Positions 10,831 to 21,692 are shown, numbered from the stretch's first letter. The stretch is DNA of 64,000 nucleotides from Tubulanus polymorphus (GCF_964204645.1 NC_134034.1:5451414-5515413); one strand, 5' to 3'. Notes: generated by a model from the letters alone, not told the origin. A program made the numbers and translations.

Positions 10831-11529
10831 AAAGTACCGCAGACGAATTACTCCTTTTCAAAAAAAAAAATCTTTGAGCGGGGAACTATTCCACGCTATA
10901 CTGGACTTTAACCGATTTTATTTTCGACGATTGTGGTTACCGTTGGGTAACTATTTAGGGGTTGCTTTTCCTTCCCTCTGGTCATGTTACAGCGGCTGAT
11001 GATGCTTACAAACCATTGTACGTTTATATTTTATCTTTGAGCGATTCAGGGAAGTTCAGTACCGTAAGGCTTTTACATATGTTCTCAATATTGCTTCTTT
11101 GCGCTCGCCGTTTTGATCTAATGTTTAACTCCCCTTTATTGTTTGGGTTTGGGTGATGGGATGTTAGTTTTGGGGTTTTATGGTTTTGTCTTTTCGGAGT
11201 GTTTGGTGCGTCGCTTGGGCAGTACCGGTTTTTCCCCATATCTATATATTTCTGTCCGCACAACAGGGAGTAAGAATATTAAACTGTGGGAATTCCTGGA
11301 CCAATCAGCGAACGTCTTACTGAACAAGGAAGTATTTCGCAAGTCGATATATGACGTCATGCGCGTAAGCGCCAGAAATCGCTGGGCTGACCTGTGGAGT
11401 TCGGGGAGCGATATCGGACCCCTGACAAGCGAGGATGACGTCATGGCCACCGGGGCCTTATTCACCAGCCTCGCAAATTAATGGATTTACGTTGCATCAT
11501 TTGCGATATATCATTTTTATTTGCGATGC
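10831..11529. other. Region with one unassigned frame
   Basis: Mostly unassigned. A plus-strand frame about 11268-11480 has protein-like composition (begins after an ACAACAG that could be an acceptor site; contains IKLWEFLDQSANVLL and ARNRWADLW). No start, family or partner exon was recognised, so it is noted without a functional claim. Confidence 0.25.
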
Positions 11530-11534
11530 TTGGT

Positions 11535-11790
11535 ATTCGAGTCGAATTCGACGGTTTCCAAATTTTGCGGATCCCCAGTGAACTGGCCAGCATATACTCT
11601 CCAGATCTGGACCTACTTGATTATTTTCTCTTGGGCACCAGGGTTTACTGAAATTACGCACCAAAAACTATGAGCAACTGAAGTGAAACATCGTCAAGGT
11701 CAAAAAGAATCGGGTGGGAACTCTCAAGTCGTGATTGGCAAACTCAACACTAGGCATACACTAGAATTGATACGGAGGCAAAATGGCGAT
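11535..11790 (+). pseudogene. Mariner/Tc1-like transposase C-terminal remnant
   Basis: One frame around 11580-11648 reads SPDLDLLDYFLLGTRVY, the degenerate form of the SPDLNPLDYFLWG block that carries the third catalytic Asp of mariner-type transposases. The preceding RRFPNFADP and the following LRTKNYEQLK match the flanks of that block. Several stops and a frame change show it is dead. No terminal repeats were found nearby. Confidence 0.55.
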
Positions 11791-12699
11791 CCAATCAAAA
11801 ACATCTTATTAAAAGTTTAAATCAAGGAATAAGAGATAAATGTAACATAATTGGTAGAAACTTGATGCATCTATCCAGGCTCGGAGATTTTGAATAGGTT
11901 TGACCTATGATCAAATCTTAAATCTTAAATATATCAATATCATCCAGTTACTACAATGAGTTATCAATTCTGGGGGCTCTTGTCGTCATCGGTCTCTGAT
12001 TTGCTCAATCTATCATTAGTGCATCAAATCGTCTTGAGAGTTCCGAGTAAGAGGTAAGAAACAGTTCGATCGCACGCACTGACATTGTTCGAATTGTGAA
12101 AGATTGTTCGCTCCCTGAGTACTTTTTTCATCTTAAAATAAGGATTGACCCTGTTGTTAATTTGGAAATTGCCGTTTGATTTTTTTTTTGATTGAGTGTC
12201 CCTAACAAACCCACCACACCTGCCGGGAGCGAAACGGGTGGTTTGATTTTAATTCGGAAATCTAAGTACAGATATAGTTGTGTGATCGGCGGTCGAATTT
12301 ACAGAATCCTTTGTTTAAATCGAAGAACATAATTGGAAAATTCGGTTCCGGTTCATTCAAACAATCTTCCAATCAGTCTAAACCGGGAGGCTATTGATTG
12401 GGTTTAATTTTCTTGGCTTCGGAAATTTTGGAAATAACTATATTACAAGTTTGAAGATCATTTTGTCCATTTTTGGTCGGTTTCTACGTGTTAATAGTCC
12501 GATAGTTTATTGTAGTTTTTTCTCGGGTAGATGTTGGTGTAGAAGTTCTCCACGTTGATCCGCAAATATTGAAGCACATATCTCGAAACGCAAATTATTC
12601 AGATGAAAGTATGGTCCTGGTATCCGAAGTGCTCACGGGTGTTATTTTCAGAGTTGGAAAAGTCGATCCCCGGGCGACGATCCCCACCAAAAAGACTGT
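11791..12699. other. Unassigned stretch
   Basis: About 900 bases without a gene or repeat structure that I can support. Confidence 0.4.
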
Positions 12700-13170
12700 G
12701 TTTTGTAAAGCGTAGTATTAAAGCCTCGATAAAGACAAATCCGCGCCGTGAAAACGTTTCCGCGCCGCGATGTCATGCGCCAAATGTCCAGGGGCGGATC
12801 CAGGGGCATGTTGTGACCATGTCGACCAATGAAAATGGCATATATTCTTGATTTAGGGCGAAAAGGCATATCAGCGAAATTTTTGAAATTTTACTATCAT
12901 TTTAGAGCTTTCTGAGCATCTCCGAGAGGCATTTGGTCAAGAAACATAGGTTATATATCTAGGAAAAATATCTATTGTGTATCTCAGGTGGTTAAAACGG
13001 CAAATATTGATACAGAGAAAAAAATCAAAAGGCACTTTAAAATTCCGACCTTGTCTGGCGACACGGTCGACACGGTCTAAATCCGCCCCTGATGTCAGTA
13101 GATGGCGCCACGTAGATGTAAATGACGTGATCCTTAGAAACCCGGAAATAATTGCCAAAACATAAGAATC
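12700..13170. repeat. Dispersed repeat copy (interrupted), inverted copy at 14575-14830
   Basis: Sequence on both sides of the MITE at 12789-13091 matches, in reverse complement, about 14.58-14.83 kb. Shared landmarks are GGCGCCATCTA, GACATTT(C)GGCGCATGAC, the GCGCGAAAA-like blocks and a TTTCCGGGTT that ends each copy. The 14.7 kb copy supplies the uninterrupted version and so defines the MITE target duplication. Family unknown. Confidence 0.6.
12789..13091. mobile_element. 303-bp MITE with CAGGGGCGGAT termini and 5-bp target duplication
   Basis: Termini CAGGGGCGGATCC (left) and the reverse complement of CAGGGGCGGATTT (right). It is flanked by ATGTC at 12784-12788 and 13092-13096. The uninterrupted related repeat at about 14.73 kb has one copy of the corresponding GACAT at this point. 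CAGGG termini suggest a hAT-like or similar DNA transposon, though hAT elements usually make 8-bp duplications, so the superfamily is left open. No coding capacity. Confidence 0.75.
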
Positions 13171-13370
13171 ATTCGATTAAGGAGATAAATTAGTTTGCTA
13201 GTTGATACGTACAAAGATACTTTTGAAATAATTGGAGCATGTGTTGAACGAAAACCAACCGACCAAAGTAGCCCTGCATTATAGATCCTGCTCTGGACGG
13301 TTAAATTATCGAAAAGAAACCTCTACCCATCACAACAGTTAAACAATCCTGACGGATAGAAAAACGGGAT

Positions 13371-14386
13371 CAAGTATAAAATGGTAATATAGTCCCTCAT
13401 CGCGGAAGCTTAAGACAAAATGAATGAGTGATTCAGTTTATAATTCTGTATTTGAATTATAACATCGGCAATCCCGACATTCCGACACTCCCGACATACC
13501 GAAAATCGGACATACCCAACAATCCCAACATTCCCAGCATACATGGGATTATTAGGAACCGAACGCCCCACGATCCCGGCACCTCTTTACAGGGGAATAT
13601 CAAGAACCGAACGCACCACGATCCTAGGGGAATATTAGGAACCAAACACCCCACGGTCCCAGCACCTCTGTACATGGGAATATTAGGAACCAAACACCCC
13701 ACGATCCCAGTACCTCTATACAGGGGAATATTAGGAACCAAACGCCCCACGATCCCAGCAGCTCTGTACAGGGAAATATTAGGAACCAAACGCGCCACGA
13801 TCCCGGTATTTCTCTACAGGGGATTATTAAGAACCGAACGCCCCATAATCCCAGCATCTCTCTACAGGGGATTATTAAGAACCGAACGCCCCAGCCTTAC
13901 AAATATATATTCTCAAAACAACTGGCCTGGTTAGATAATGGCTGGTATGTCTGTATGTAGGGTTGTATAGCATTGCCGGAGTGCCGGTATGTCGGGAGTG
14001 CCGGTATGTAGGGAGTGCCAGTATATCGGTATGTTGGGAGTGCTGGTATATCGGTATGTCGGGAGTGCCGGTATGTCGGAAGTGTCGGTATGTCGGAATG
14101 TCGGGTATGTCGGGAGTGCAGGTATGTCGGGAGTGCCCGTATGTCGGAATGTCGGTATGTTGGGAGTGCCGGTATGTCGGGAGTGCCGGTATGTCGGATT
14201 GCTGGTATGTCGGGAGTGCCGGTATGTCGGGAGTGCCAGTATGTCGGGTGTGCCGGTATGTCAGATTGTCGGTATATGTCGGGAATGTTAAGATTGGCAG
14301 ATATTTGGTCAGCATTGTGCGTATTGATACGTCAGGTAGAAAGGCAATTGGACTACTTTTCCATATTTTATACTTGAGCCGAAAAT
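13371..14386. repeat. Foldback element, complete unit
   Basis: The outer ends are inverted: GATCAAGTATAAAATGG at 13371 and CCATATTTTATACTTGAGCC ending near 14383. Inside lie a CCGACATT/CCGACATA array (about 13471-13545), six to seven copies of a roughly 60-bp unit with CCCCACGATCCCAGCACCTC (13540-13890), and a long opposing array of GCCGGTATGTCGGGAGT units (13945-14285). Protein-like frames here are repeat artefacts. Confidence 0.8.
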
Positions 14387-15207
14387 CGAAAAGAAACCTA
14401 TTTTCTATCCACCACTGGCACAGCAGTTGAACGATCCTGCTCTACTGTATAGAAAATCGACACCACCTAATGTTTTCGATCCGCCACATCAGACACGTGT
14501 GTTTGTTTACTTCCTCTGAGCATGCGGTGTGAGGAGATCTAATGTGGCCGAAAGAAAACAATTACACTCTCCCAGTTAAAAGGCGAACTATTTCCGGGTT
14601 TTCCAAATATCCGTCATTTTAAGAAGATTGCTAGTCGAAACACCGAAACAGCTAAAATGATAACGCTGAAAGAATTATTTCCGGGTTACCAAGATGACAT
14701 AATTCATACGTACGTGGCGCCATCTAGTGACATTTCGGCGCATGACTTCGCGGTGCGAAAATGTCTTCGCAGCGCGAAAAAGTTTTCGCAGCGCGATCGA
14801 AATTGTCAATTCGGCGCGACGAGTTAGACCGACAGAGAGGGAGAGCGACGACCGACCGGACGGACGGGCCGACTCCGACAGAGACTGACTTCGTTCGATA
14901 CGGACTTCGACGACCGACCCGACTGGAAAACGCCTCGAGCGGCGGCCCGCTGCCAACGGCCCGCGGACCGCCCCCGGGACAAATCCAACGGTCAAATGGC
15001 TTAGTTTCAACGGTTCGTAGTGTGCGCAGAATTGTCTTTTACGCTACGTGAAACAAAACATCAACTTTTTGGCGGGTGGTTTAAAATGAAACCTGAAATG
15101 TTTTGTTAAGTTGCGAAATCGTTGTTCAAAAGGCACCGCTACAATTAATCGTTTGTTCGCGCAGATCAAACCGACCTGTTGGTCGAATCCTTCGAGCGTT
15201 TCGCCCA
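14387..15207. other. Repeat-derived, locally GC-rich stretch
   Basis: Contains the second copy of the dispersed repeat (about 14575-14830) and then a GC-rich block (14815-14990) with CGACCGACCGGACGGACG-type runs. An ATG frame covers 14761-15051 but has a low-complexity product rich in Arg, Pro and Thr and no recognised domain. Possibly the 3' flank or a regulatory part of the retroelement remnant to its right. Confidence 0.35.
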
Positions 15208-16045
15208 TTACTTGCGCCTGAGCTGAAGGCCAAGGCTGAGGTTTATTGGATCAAATATGATCAGCTGCCTGATCTGTGCCAATTTTGCCCGAGTCAAATC
15301 GTCTCCGCGTGATCGCGGCTTATGAGATCTTTTCTTGTTTCTACCCGACGATAAAGCAAATACATTCAGGAATGTGGCTGTCAGTTCTTCAGCTCCGTCT
15401 ATTCCTAAATGAGCTCCGCTCTTGACCATGGAATCGAAGAGGGCTCGAGTAACGCCAGCTTGGTTAGGGCGGAACTTTTCATCATTGTCGATATAAAAGT
15501 CTTTCGTTGCTATTACACAGTTTTTTAAAGTAGTTATTGACGGCCGTGGCCGATTCATTTAGTGTCGTTATTGTCTTGTTCCGTCCTCTACGGAGGAAGA
15601 TACTGGATACATGAATTTCAGAATTGGGAAATCTGGTTAGTAGTGTATTTGTAGATTTGGATAAGTCGAGAATAGTTTGACCATTATCGTCCTTGTTTAA
15701 AGAAATGTCATTTGTTCCTAGATGACAAATAACGCGTTTTACTAGGCTACTGTCTAATTTCGGGTTAAGCTTGAGTGATTGTTGATCAATACCATGAGCG
15801 GTTGCTCCTGGCAAACTGTCAACATGTATACTACTGGGCAAGTCAGTGAATATTAGGCGCCTGCAGTTAGAGTCTCCTCTGATCAGGTAATCCGCGGTCA
15901 GATTGTCAACGACAAGAGGCGTTGTTGTAAATTCAACTCGCGCTGAGTTTTGAATTGTGTCTGTCTGGTGATCACTGACACTATTTTCGTCCATATCGTA
16001 ATTCAATCGTTTTTGGGCATTCAGATTTTTTGTGACCATCTTCAC
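15208..16045 (-). pseudogene. SGNH-esterase-like domain of a retrotransposon ORF1-type gene, frameshifted
   Basis: Two overlapping minus-strand frames (16045-15482 and 15558-15208) together encode an SGNH/GDSL hydrolase-like fold: IRGDSNCRRLIF (GDS block), LPGATAHGID, VICHLGTNDISLN (GxND block) and, after the frame change near 15540, SGAHLGIDGAEEL (the block with the catalytic His). Esterase domains of this type occur in ORF1 proteins of some CR1-like LINEs. The gene follows the RRM/CCHC part at 16095-16634. The frame change shows it is inactive. A captured or domesticated gene is an alternative. Confidence 0.6.
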
Positions 16046-16094
16046 GACAACGATAACAAATTATGCCGTACGGACATTCATTAGCCATATATGA

Positions 16095-16634
16095 TCAGCT
16101 GGTTTTCAGTAAACATCTGAAGTACGGGTGATCAGTGTCCCCGCAATGTTTGCACTGTGTTTTATTATTGTCGCAAAAAAGCCTTACTTCAAATCTTCCA
16201 AACTTAGTCTCCACGGGTATAATATTTTTCACGTTTGACAGTTTTGCATAGATACATCCGTTTAAAATTTCGTTGTCTTTAATTTTGCCTCTTCGCAGTG
16301 AACCGGTTACTACGTTACCATACTTTTGTAGCTGATTAACAATGAACATGTCCGAAAGCTCAACCGGCGCGTCTTTAATAGTTATGTTCGTTATATCAAT
16401 TAATTCGTCAACTTTGCACGCTTTAATTTAACGATCTCTGATCTTAAAACCACTTGTAATGAAGTTTTCCATAGCTTCAAAATTGTTAAAAGTAATTCTA
16501 CACTCACCATTCTTAAAAAACTGAATGGCTCGAACATGTTTTGTGTTTTCTCCAAGCTTACTCAATATATCCTCCTCTGAAAATCTCGTGCCGAAACATA
16601 CAACGGTTAATGGTCGTTTTATATCAATTTTCAA
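16095..16634 (-). pseudogene. RRM-like and CCHC zinc-knuckle (Gag/ORF1-like) fragment
   Basis: One minus-strand frame with a single TAA at 16428-16430. The N-terminal part (RPLTVVCFGTRFSEEDIL ... GECRITFNNFEAMENFI) looks like an RRM-like domain. The C-terminal part ends in CKHCGDTDHPYFRC, a perfect CX2CX4HX4C zinc knuckle. No ATG starts it: a TGA stands immediately upstream of the first codon, so the 5' end is lost or mutated. Gene order RRM, CCHC, SGNH esterase matches the ORF1 layout of some LINEs; no reverse transcriptase was found downstream. Confidence 0.6.
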
Positions 16635-16799
16635 TCACTTCGCCTGACCAAAAACTATACTAAAAATGGTCCGAGTAAGTAGATCGACCCGACAAACAAT
16701 CTATCAGTGCCGCCATTTTGAATTTGATCCCATTTTGAATTTGATGACATTCCAGACATTCCACACAGATATTCCAGTCATTATTTAAACAGGTCAGTT

Positions 16800-17700
16800 G
16801 TTTTGAGAATATTTATTCTAAAGGCTGGGGCGTTCAGTTCCGAATAATCGCCTGTAGAGAAATACCGGAATCGTGGGATGTTTGGTTCCTAATATTCTCC
16901 TGTACAGAGGTGCTGGGATCGTGGGGCGTTCGGTTCCTAATATTCCCCTGTACTGAGGTGCTGGGATCGTGGGGTGTTTAATTCCTAATATTCCCCTGTA
17001 CAGAGGTGCTGGGATCGTGGGGTGTTTAATTCCTAATATTCCCCTGTACAGAGGTGCTGGGATCGTGGGGTGTTTAATTCCTAATATTCCCCTGTACAGA
17101 GGTGCTTGGATCGTGGGGTGTTTGATTCATAATATTCCCCTGTACAGAGGTGCTGGGATCGTGGGGTTTTTGGTTCCTAATATTCCCCTGTACAGAGGTG
17201 CTGGGATCGTGGGCTGTCTGGTTCCTAATATTTCCCTGTACATAGGTGCTGGGATCGTGGGTTGTCTGGTTCCTAATATTCTCCTGTACAGAGATGCTGG
17301 GATCGTGGGTTGTCTGGTTCCTAATATTCTCCTGTACAGAGGTGCTGGGATCGTGGGGCGTCCGGTTCTTGATATTTTTCTGTACAGAGGTGCCGGGATT
17401 GTGGGGCGTTCGGTTCCCTGTAGAGAGGTGCTGGGATCGCGGTATGTCGAATTGCCGGTATGTCGGAATGTCGGATTGACGGTATGTCGGGAGTGTCGGA
17501 ATGTCGGGATTGTTGGGTATGTCGGATTGCCGGTATGTCAGGATTGTCGGGTTGCCAGAATGTCGGGAGTGTCGGAATGTCGGGATTGCCGATGTTATAA
17601 TTCAAATACAGAATTATGAACCGAATCATTCATTTTATCTCAAGCTTCCGCAATGAGGGACTGTATTACCATATTTTATACTTGATCCAGAAAACGTGTT
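16800..17700. repeat. Foldback half-element (60-mers, CGACAT array and terminal repeat)
   Basis: About ten copies of a roughly 60-bp unit with GTGCTGGGATCGTGGGG and CCTAATATTCCCCTGTACAG (16830-17425), then a TGTCGGAATGTCGG array (17440-17590), then a terminal segment ending CCATATTTTATACTTGATCC. The last 110 bases are the reverse complement of 13371-13470, so 13371 and 17697 form outward ends of a 4.3-kb foldback structure enclosing the esterase gene. Confidence 0.8.
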
Positions 17701-19259
17701 TTGGAAGTTTGACTCGCAATTACTTTACAAATTAAACTAAAAAAGATAATTGAAAACGGTAAAAAGTATATAAATTAGACCACATATAGATGTCAATTGA
17801 TCCTGTAAACTTCAAAAAATGTAAATCAAAATTTGTAAGAATTACGAACTTTTGAATGAGATGAGCAATAATTCAAGTTGAATTATCGGGAAGACGATAT
17901 CAATATGATAACTACACATCTCATTGTTTTGATTGTTTTGAAACGGATTATTTCATTCCTGCGCATTTTTGCGTTTCGTTTTAACAAATATAACGGCCTT
18001 AGGTGATCTTCACCGTGGGGGTCATGCATGAAGAAATCCTGATAGAATTTGTTAAGATGAAACCGCAACGTTTTGACTGTTGACTAACATGTCATCATCA
18101 GGGGGGATGTAGACATTCCAAGTGATTTGGGCGGGCTTTAACTCAGATGGCTGGCACTGAAAATACGAAACGTTGTGGTTTGACTTTGATAGATGTCATC
18201 ATATAAAATCTTATCGTGGAATTTCTTCATTTATCGGATTAGAGTGTTGTATTCGACTAATTCGGGTCATTGGTCGTTTAGATTGAAAATAGTTTACTTT
18301 TCGGCAAAGAAGGTATATACAACCGTTTCAGTCGCTATGGGAGAGATTCTCTGTATATATCAGCATCTTAAATCGGCACCTTTGTTGTTCCTAATCCGCA
18401 TTTCCAATTTAACGTACTGGTATAGTCTTACTCTGAATGCACTTCTGTCAGCGATTATGGTGCCACTGATATAAAAGTAGTTTTTATTTTACAATAATTT
18501 GAGAAAATGAGTTAAATTGGAAACAATTTATAAGTATCTTAAAATTCAGCGATTCATTGGCATCTTCAGATTTTTGCGATGCTAAGTTTATTACTACTAT
18601 AGAGGTCATTGCTTTCGGTTCCTGGTCTTTTCGTGGTCAGTGCAGTTTGTTTATTCGTTCATCAATCACTGTCCAGTGTAATTAAGCCAGTGTAATTCAC
18701 CTGGTAACTGATAGCTGCAGCTGGGCTTTTGATGACCTATATAAACAATTTACTTTAGAAATTAGGAAAGCATGTGAAACTAAAATTTCAGCCTTGTATT
18801 TCTTCTTATTAGACCAAAAGAGGTTTTTTCTATCAAATGTATACTGATTTCAAAATTACGTGAACATCTCAACTGAAATTATTTCAGTGTTTAATCAATC
18901 AATAATGATAATTGTTAGGCTTATTCTCACTAGCATGCTCAATGAGTAATGGGTATTAGATTAAAATGTAATGTACTATTATAGCCTACGCTTCTTATGA
19001 TCTTATATTAGATGTTGTAATATCATTTCAACCAAACTGTATAACTAAGAGACGAAAATTTACTTAGAATAACAACGGTTGTTTTTCTGAATTTATCATT
19101 TGTCACACAAATATATAATGAAATTTATTTCCCCTTAAATTTCGGACAATATCTAACAATATCTGGCACCAAAAAATCAGTCAAACTAGATAACTCGATG
19201 ATTCAGCAGTTAAATCGAGCCCAGACCGTCGAACAAACCGACAGTAAAATATCACCGAA
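17701..19259. other. Unassigned AT-rich intergenic stretch
   Basis: About 1.5 kb where I see no gene, RNA or structured repeat. The small frames are not supported by composition or homology. Confidence 0.5.
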
Positions 19260-19412
19260 AGTAAAAGGGAATGTGTTGTTCTAGATCAAAGGTCGAAAGG
19301 TCGAGTGAGTAAAAAAATGAAAAATAAATTCGAGTGTGCAAGAATTTATTTTTCATTTTTTACTCACTCGCCATCTCAACCTTTAATCTAGAACAACACA
19401 TTCCCTATTGCT
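19260..19412. repeat. Left terminal hairpin of Polinton C
   Basis: Imperfect inverted repeat; the core arms 19266-19406 begin AGGGAATGTGTTGTTCTAGA and end with its complement. It closes on the loop GAGTGTGCAA between AAATAAATTC and GAATTTATTT. The arms share AAAGGTCGA and CGAGTGAGTAAAAA with the other Polinton termini in this window. Confidence 0.85.
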
Positions 19413-19438
19413 CTTAAAATATTAATCTAATAACTTCT

Positions 19439-19450
19439 AAAATCAATTTT
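19439..19450 (+). promoter_or_regulatory. AAAATCAATTTT upstream motif
   Basis: Identical to the motif before polymerase B at 3.7 and 44.5 kb, and with the same 21-nt gap to the ATG (19472). Inferred early-type promoter or leader element. Confidence 0.55.
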
Positions 19451-19471
19451 AATAAAAAATTTGATATTAAA

Positions 19472-19825
19472 ATGGAGAGTAAACAAGTACACAGTGAGAA
19501 CAACAAATCATTTCTAGATAGAATCAAAGATATCACAAATGCTAAATGTGTAGATTATAAATGTAAGAAGTTAACAGAATTAACTATTCATAAGCAATAT
19601 CTAATTACAAATATTGACACAGTTATTAACAAATATGGAGATAAATTAGTTATACACTTAGAATATGAAGGATTAAAAGAAAATAAATATAAATTCAGAA
19701 CATATTTACCGGATAGATTTCATAGATTATCAAGTGAAGATTTAGAAGAATTATGTTCAGGTGATTTCTATTTCATATATAAGGGTAAGAATGAAAAAGG
19801 GCACCATGAAATAGATTTTGAATAA
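19472..19825 (+). CDS. Polinton small terminal protein, possible OB-fold/ssDNA-binding
   Basis: Intact 117-residue ORF next to the element terminus. The sequence alternates short hydrophobic strands (LTIHKQYLITNIDTV, YGDKLVIHLEYEG) with a YLPDRFHRLS segment and ends FYFIYKGKN...IDFE. That strand-rich pattern, the position at the end of the element and the shared promoter motif with polymerase suggest a single-stranded-DNA-binding or replication accessory role, but this is inference. A close copy lies at 44541-44891 beside polymerase B, and an internally deleted copy at 25644-25733. Confidence 0.65.
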   Translation: MESKQVHSENNKSFLDRIKDITNAKCVDYKCKKLTELTIHKQYLITNIDTVINKYGDKLVIHLEYEGLKENKYKFRTYLPDRFHRLSSEDLEELCSGDFYFIYKGKNEKGHHEIDFE

Positions 19826-19839
19826 AATATGTAAAATAA

Positions 19840-20596
19840 ATGGTAGAATTAAAAGAATATAGAATATTTGTTGATTCAAGAAGACTTACAAATCATAAAT
19901 CTCATAATTTACTAGTACAATTAGATAGAGAATTTAAAAATTGTGTAGATTTGAAATTAGTAAATGTAAGTTTATGTAACTCATTTTATAATATATCGGA
20001 TAAAAGTATTGAACATAGAGTCTTTTTAATTCATGATAGAAATAAAAATAGATGGTTTCATCTTTATTTAAAACCAGGATTATATAATTTAGAAACATAA
20101 GCGCAAGAAATTAATAAAAGAGCACGCTCAAATGGGTGCATCTGCTGGATTTGGATTAAGACTGATTAAAAGTGATAGCTCTGATAAAGTAAGAATAAAA
20201 TTAGGAAATGAAGATCAACATCAATTTCTAGTTAAAAAACCTTTAGCTTAAATTTTAGGAATAACCCCAGATGTAAGGATACGTAATGCTGATGCTACAC
20301 CAAACTTAATACCCTTTACGCACTTTAATATTTATTGCAATTTAATTGACCCTACAAAGGCATTTGATACAACTAAAGATACAATTTGTAATTCTGGTTT
20401 ATTGAATATTCTACCATTGAAGAATGTTAAAGAATTTGGAACGCAAATAAATTATGATTTAGCCGAGTGTGATTCCAAACCTTGTATTCCTCAATTTAAT
20501 GATTTTAGATTAGAAATTAGAAATCACAATGGATACTTAATTGATTTAAATAATTTCCCTGTAATTTACGAATTAGTTATAAGATGTAAAGAGTAA
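19840..20596 (+). pseudogene. Minor capsid (penton-like) protein, broken
   Basis: Starts VELKEYRIFVDSRRL just after the small ORF. An in-frame TAA (20098-20100) and further lesions near 20250 break it. The C-terminal part reads FNDFRLEIRNHNGYLIDL...VIYELVIRC. Position in the structural block, size (about 250 codons) and beta-rich composition suit the single-jelly-roll penton protein of Polintons. I judged it by pattern only, so another virion protein is possible. Confidence 0.5.
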
Positions 20597-20613
20597 TTTT
20601 TTTCACTATATAA

Positions 20614-20955
20614 ATGAATATAACTGTTGGACCGAGTGTATGTTTTGGGTTTGATTTTAAACATGGTAAAGAAATGAGAATTAAACTAAATTATGTAATT
20701 ACTGATATTAAACGTCAATCATTTAATAATGCATCAATGATTAATAAAAGAGATCATAATATAAAAAAAGAAATTGATTTAAGTAAAACACCCTTAGAAT
20801 ATTATGAATGAAATGAAAATGGAATTATCGATGATATTAAAAACATATTAACTGAAATATATGATAATCGTAAAAGTAGTAATGAAATAAATGTTGAAAT
20901 AATCATAAATAAGATAACTAAATATTCTGAACTAGGTGATTTTTTTGATAAATAA
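20614..20955 (+). pseudogene. Polinton hypothetical protein, one stop
   Basis: A 114-codon frame starting at the ATG after a T-run and TATAAATG, ending TAA directly against the next ATG (20956). A TGA at 20809-20811 interrupts it; the frame is otherwise continuous. The N-terminus (ITVGPSVCFGFDFKHGKEMR) and the charged, helical C-terminal half match no family I can name. Confidence 0.5.
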
Positions 20956-21218
20956 ATGAGTGATAATAAGTGGATAATAACCGGTTTATATAATGGAGCA
21001 TCATTATCAGTGGGGACTGTTGGTTATACCAGGGAAGTGTGATGATCTCATCACACTTCCCTGGTTATACAATGGTATTAAAAAAAGTATTTAGAATGGG
21101 TAGTATTAATGTTGATAGATTTGATATCAATGATATTTTAAAATTAACATTAGCAGTTACTTTATCTAATTTAACAATTGATTATTTGGAAAAACAAAAA
21201 TATATTCCTCATATATAA
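20956..21218 (+). pseudogene. Polinton small protein interrupted by a 33-bp micro-element
   Basis: Starts MSDNKWIITGLYNGASLS right after the previous stop. At 21030-21062 a palindromic insertion with an 8-bp target duplication breaks the frame. Leaving out 41 bases gives exactly 74 codons, so the insertion is the only visible lesion. The C-terminal half is helical (DILKLTLAVTLSNL). Function unknown; probably a virion component given its neighbours. Confidence 0.6.
21030..21062. mobile_element. 33-bp TIR-only micro-element (hAT-like)
   Basis: CAGGGAAGTGTGATGATC joined to its reverse complement, so the insert is little more than two terminal repeats back to back. GGTTATAC occurs directly on both sides (21022-21029 and 21063-21070). 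Eight-base duplications and CAGGG ends fit a hAT-type transposase. No interior is left. Confidence 0.7.
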
Positions 21219-21242
21219 ACGCGTAATTTTTTTGTTAAATAA

Positions 21243-21667
21243 ATGGCATCTGCAATTATAAATATTATAGGATCGGCAATTGTTAACGCTTTGGCATTTA
21301 CTGGTGGTGGATATTTATTTAAGCATATTGATAAAAATGGATCATTATCAGAACAAAAAAGACAATTTAGCATTAGAGAAATATAATAAAGCAGCAGAAG
21401 AATATAATGAAAAATGACAAAACTATATGGATTACATCGATAAAGAATTATATAATCAGAAAATTTCACATAGAGATTTTCAATCAGTCGATGATGCAAT
21501 GAGTTTATATAATGCAGTAACAAATTTTAGTAGAAAAATTACATCTATATAAACCTAAATTATCAGATTATTATACCCCAAGTAGTGAACAGAAGAAATA
21601 TGAAATAATTTGGATTTTAGGTGGAACTGTTATTGTTATATTTGTAGCATATAAATTTACAAATTAA
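21243..21667 (+). pseudogene. Polinton conserved membrane protein, copy 1 (decayed)
   Basis: Begins ASAIINIIGSAIVNALAF with a hydrophobic N-terminus, then a charged helical region (EKYNKAAEEYNEK), a YTPS motif and a C-terminal membrane segment (WILGGTVIVIFVAYKF). Frameshifts near 21360 and 21520 and stops disable it. From 21378 it is co-linear with the better preserved copy at 25866-26154. I recall similar proteins (ALAFTGG start, DYYTPS near the C-terminus) in other Mavericks; the role is unknown, probably virion assembly or membrane. Confidence 0.6.
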
Positions 21668-21692
21668 TTATATATTATTTTTTGCTAAATAA

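Noticed and set aside
13428..14430. Apparent proline- or glycine-rich repeat proteins on both strands
   Set aside because: Products of 60-bp and 16-bp tandem repeats whose unit lacks stops; no start context and no domain.
16969..17619. 216-residue repeat protein (LIPNIPLYRGAGIVGC units)
   Set aside because: Same 60-mer family in the opposite orientation; it is the foldback arm, not a gene.
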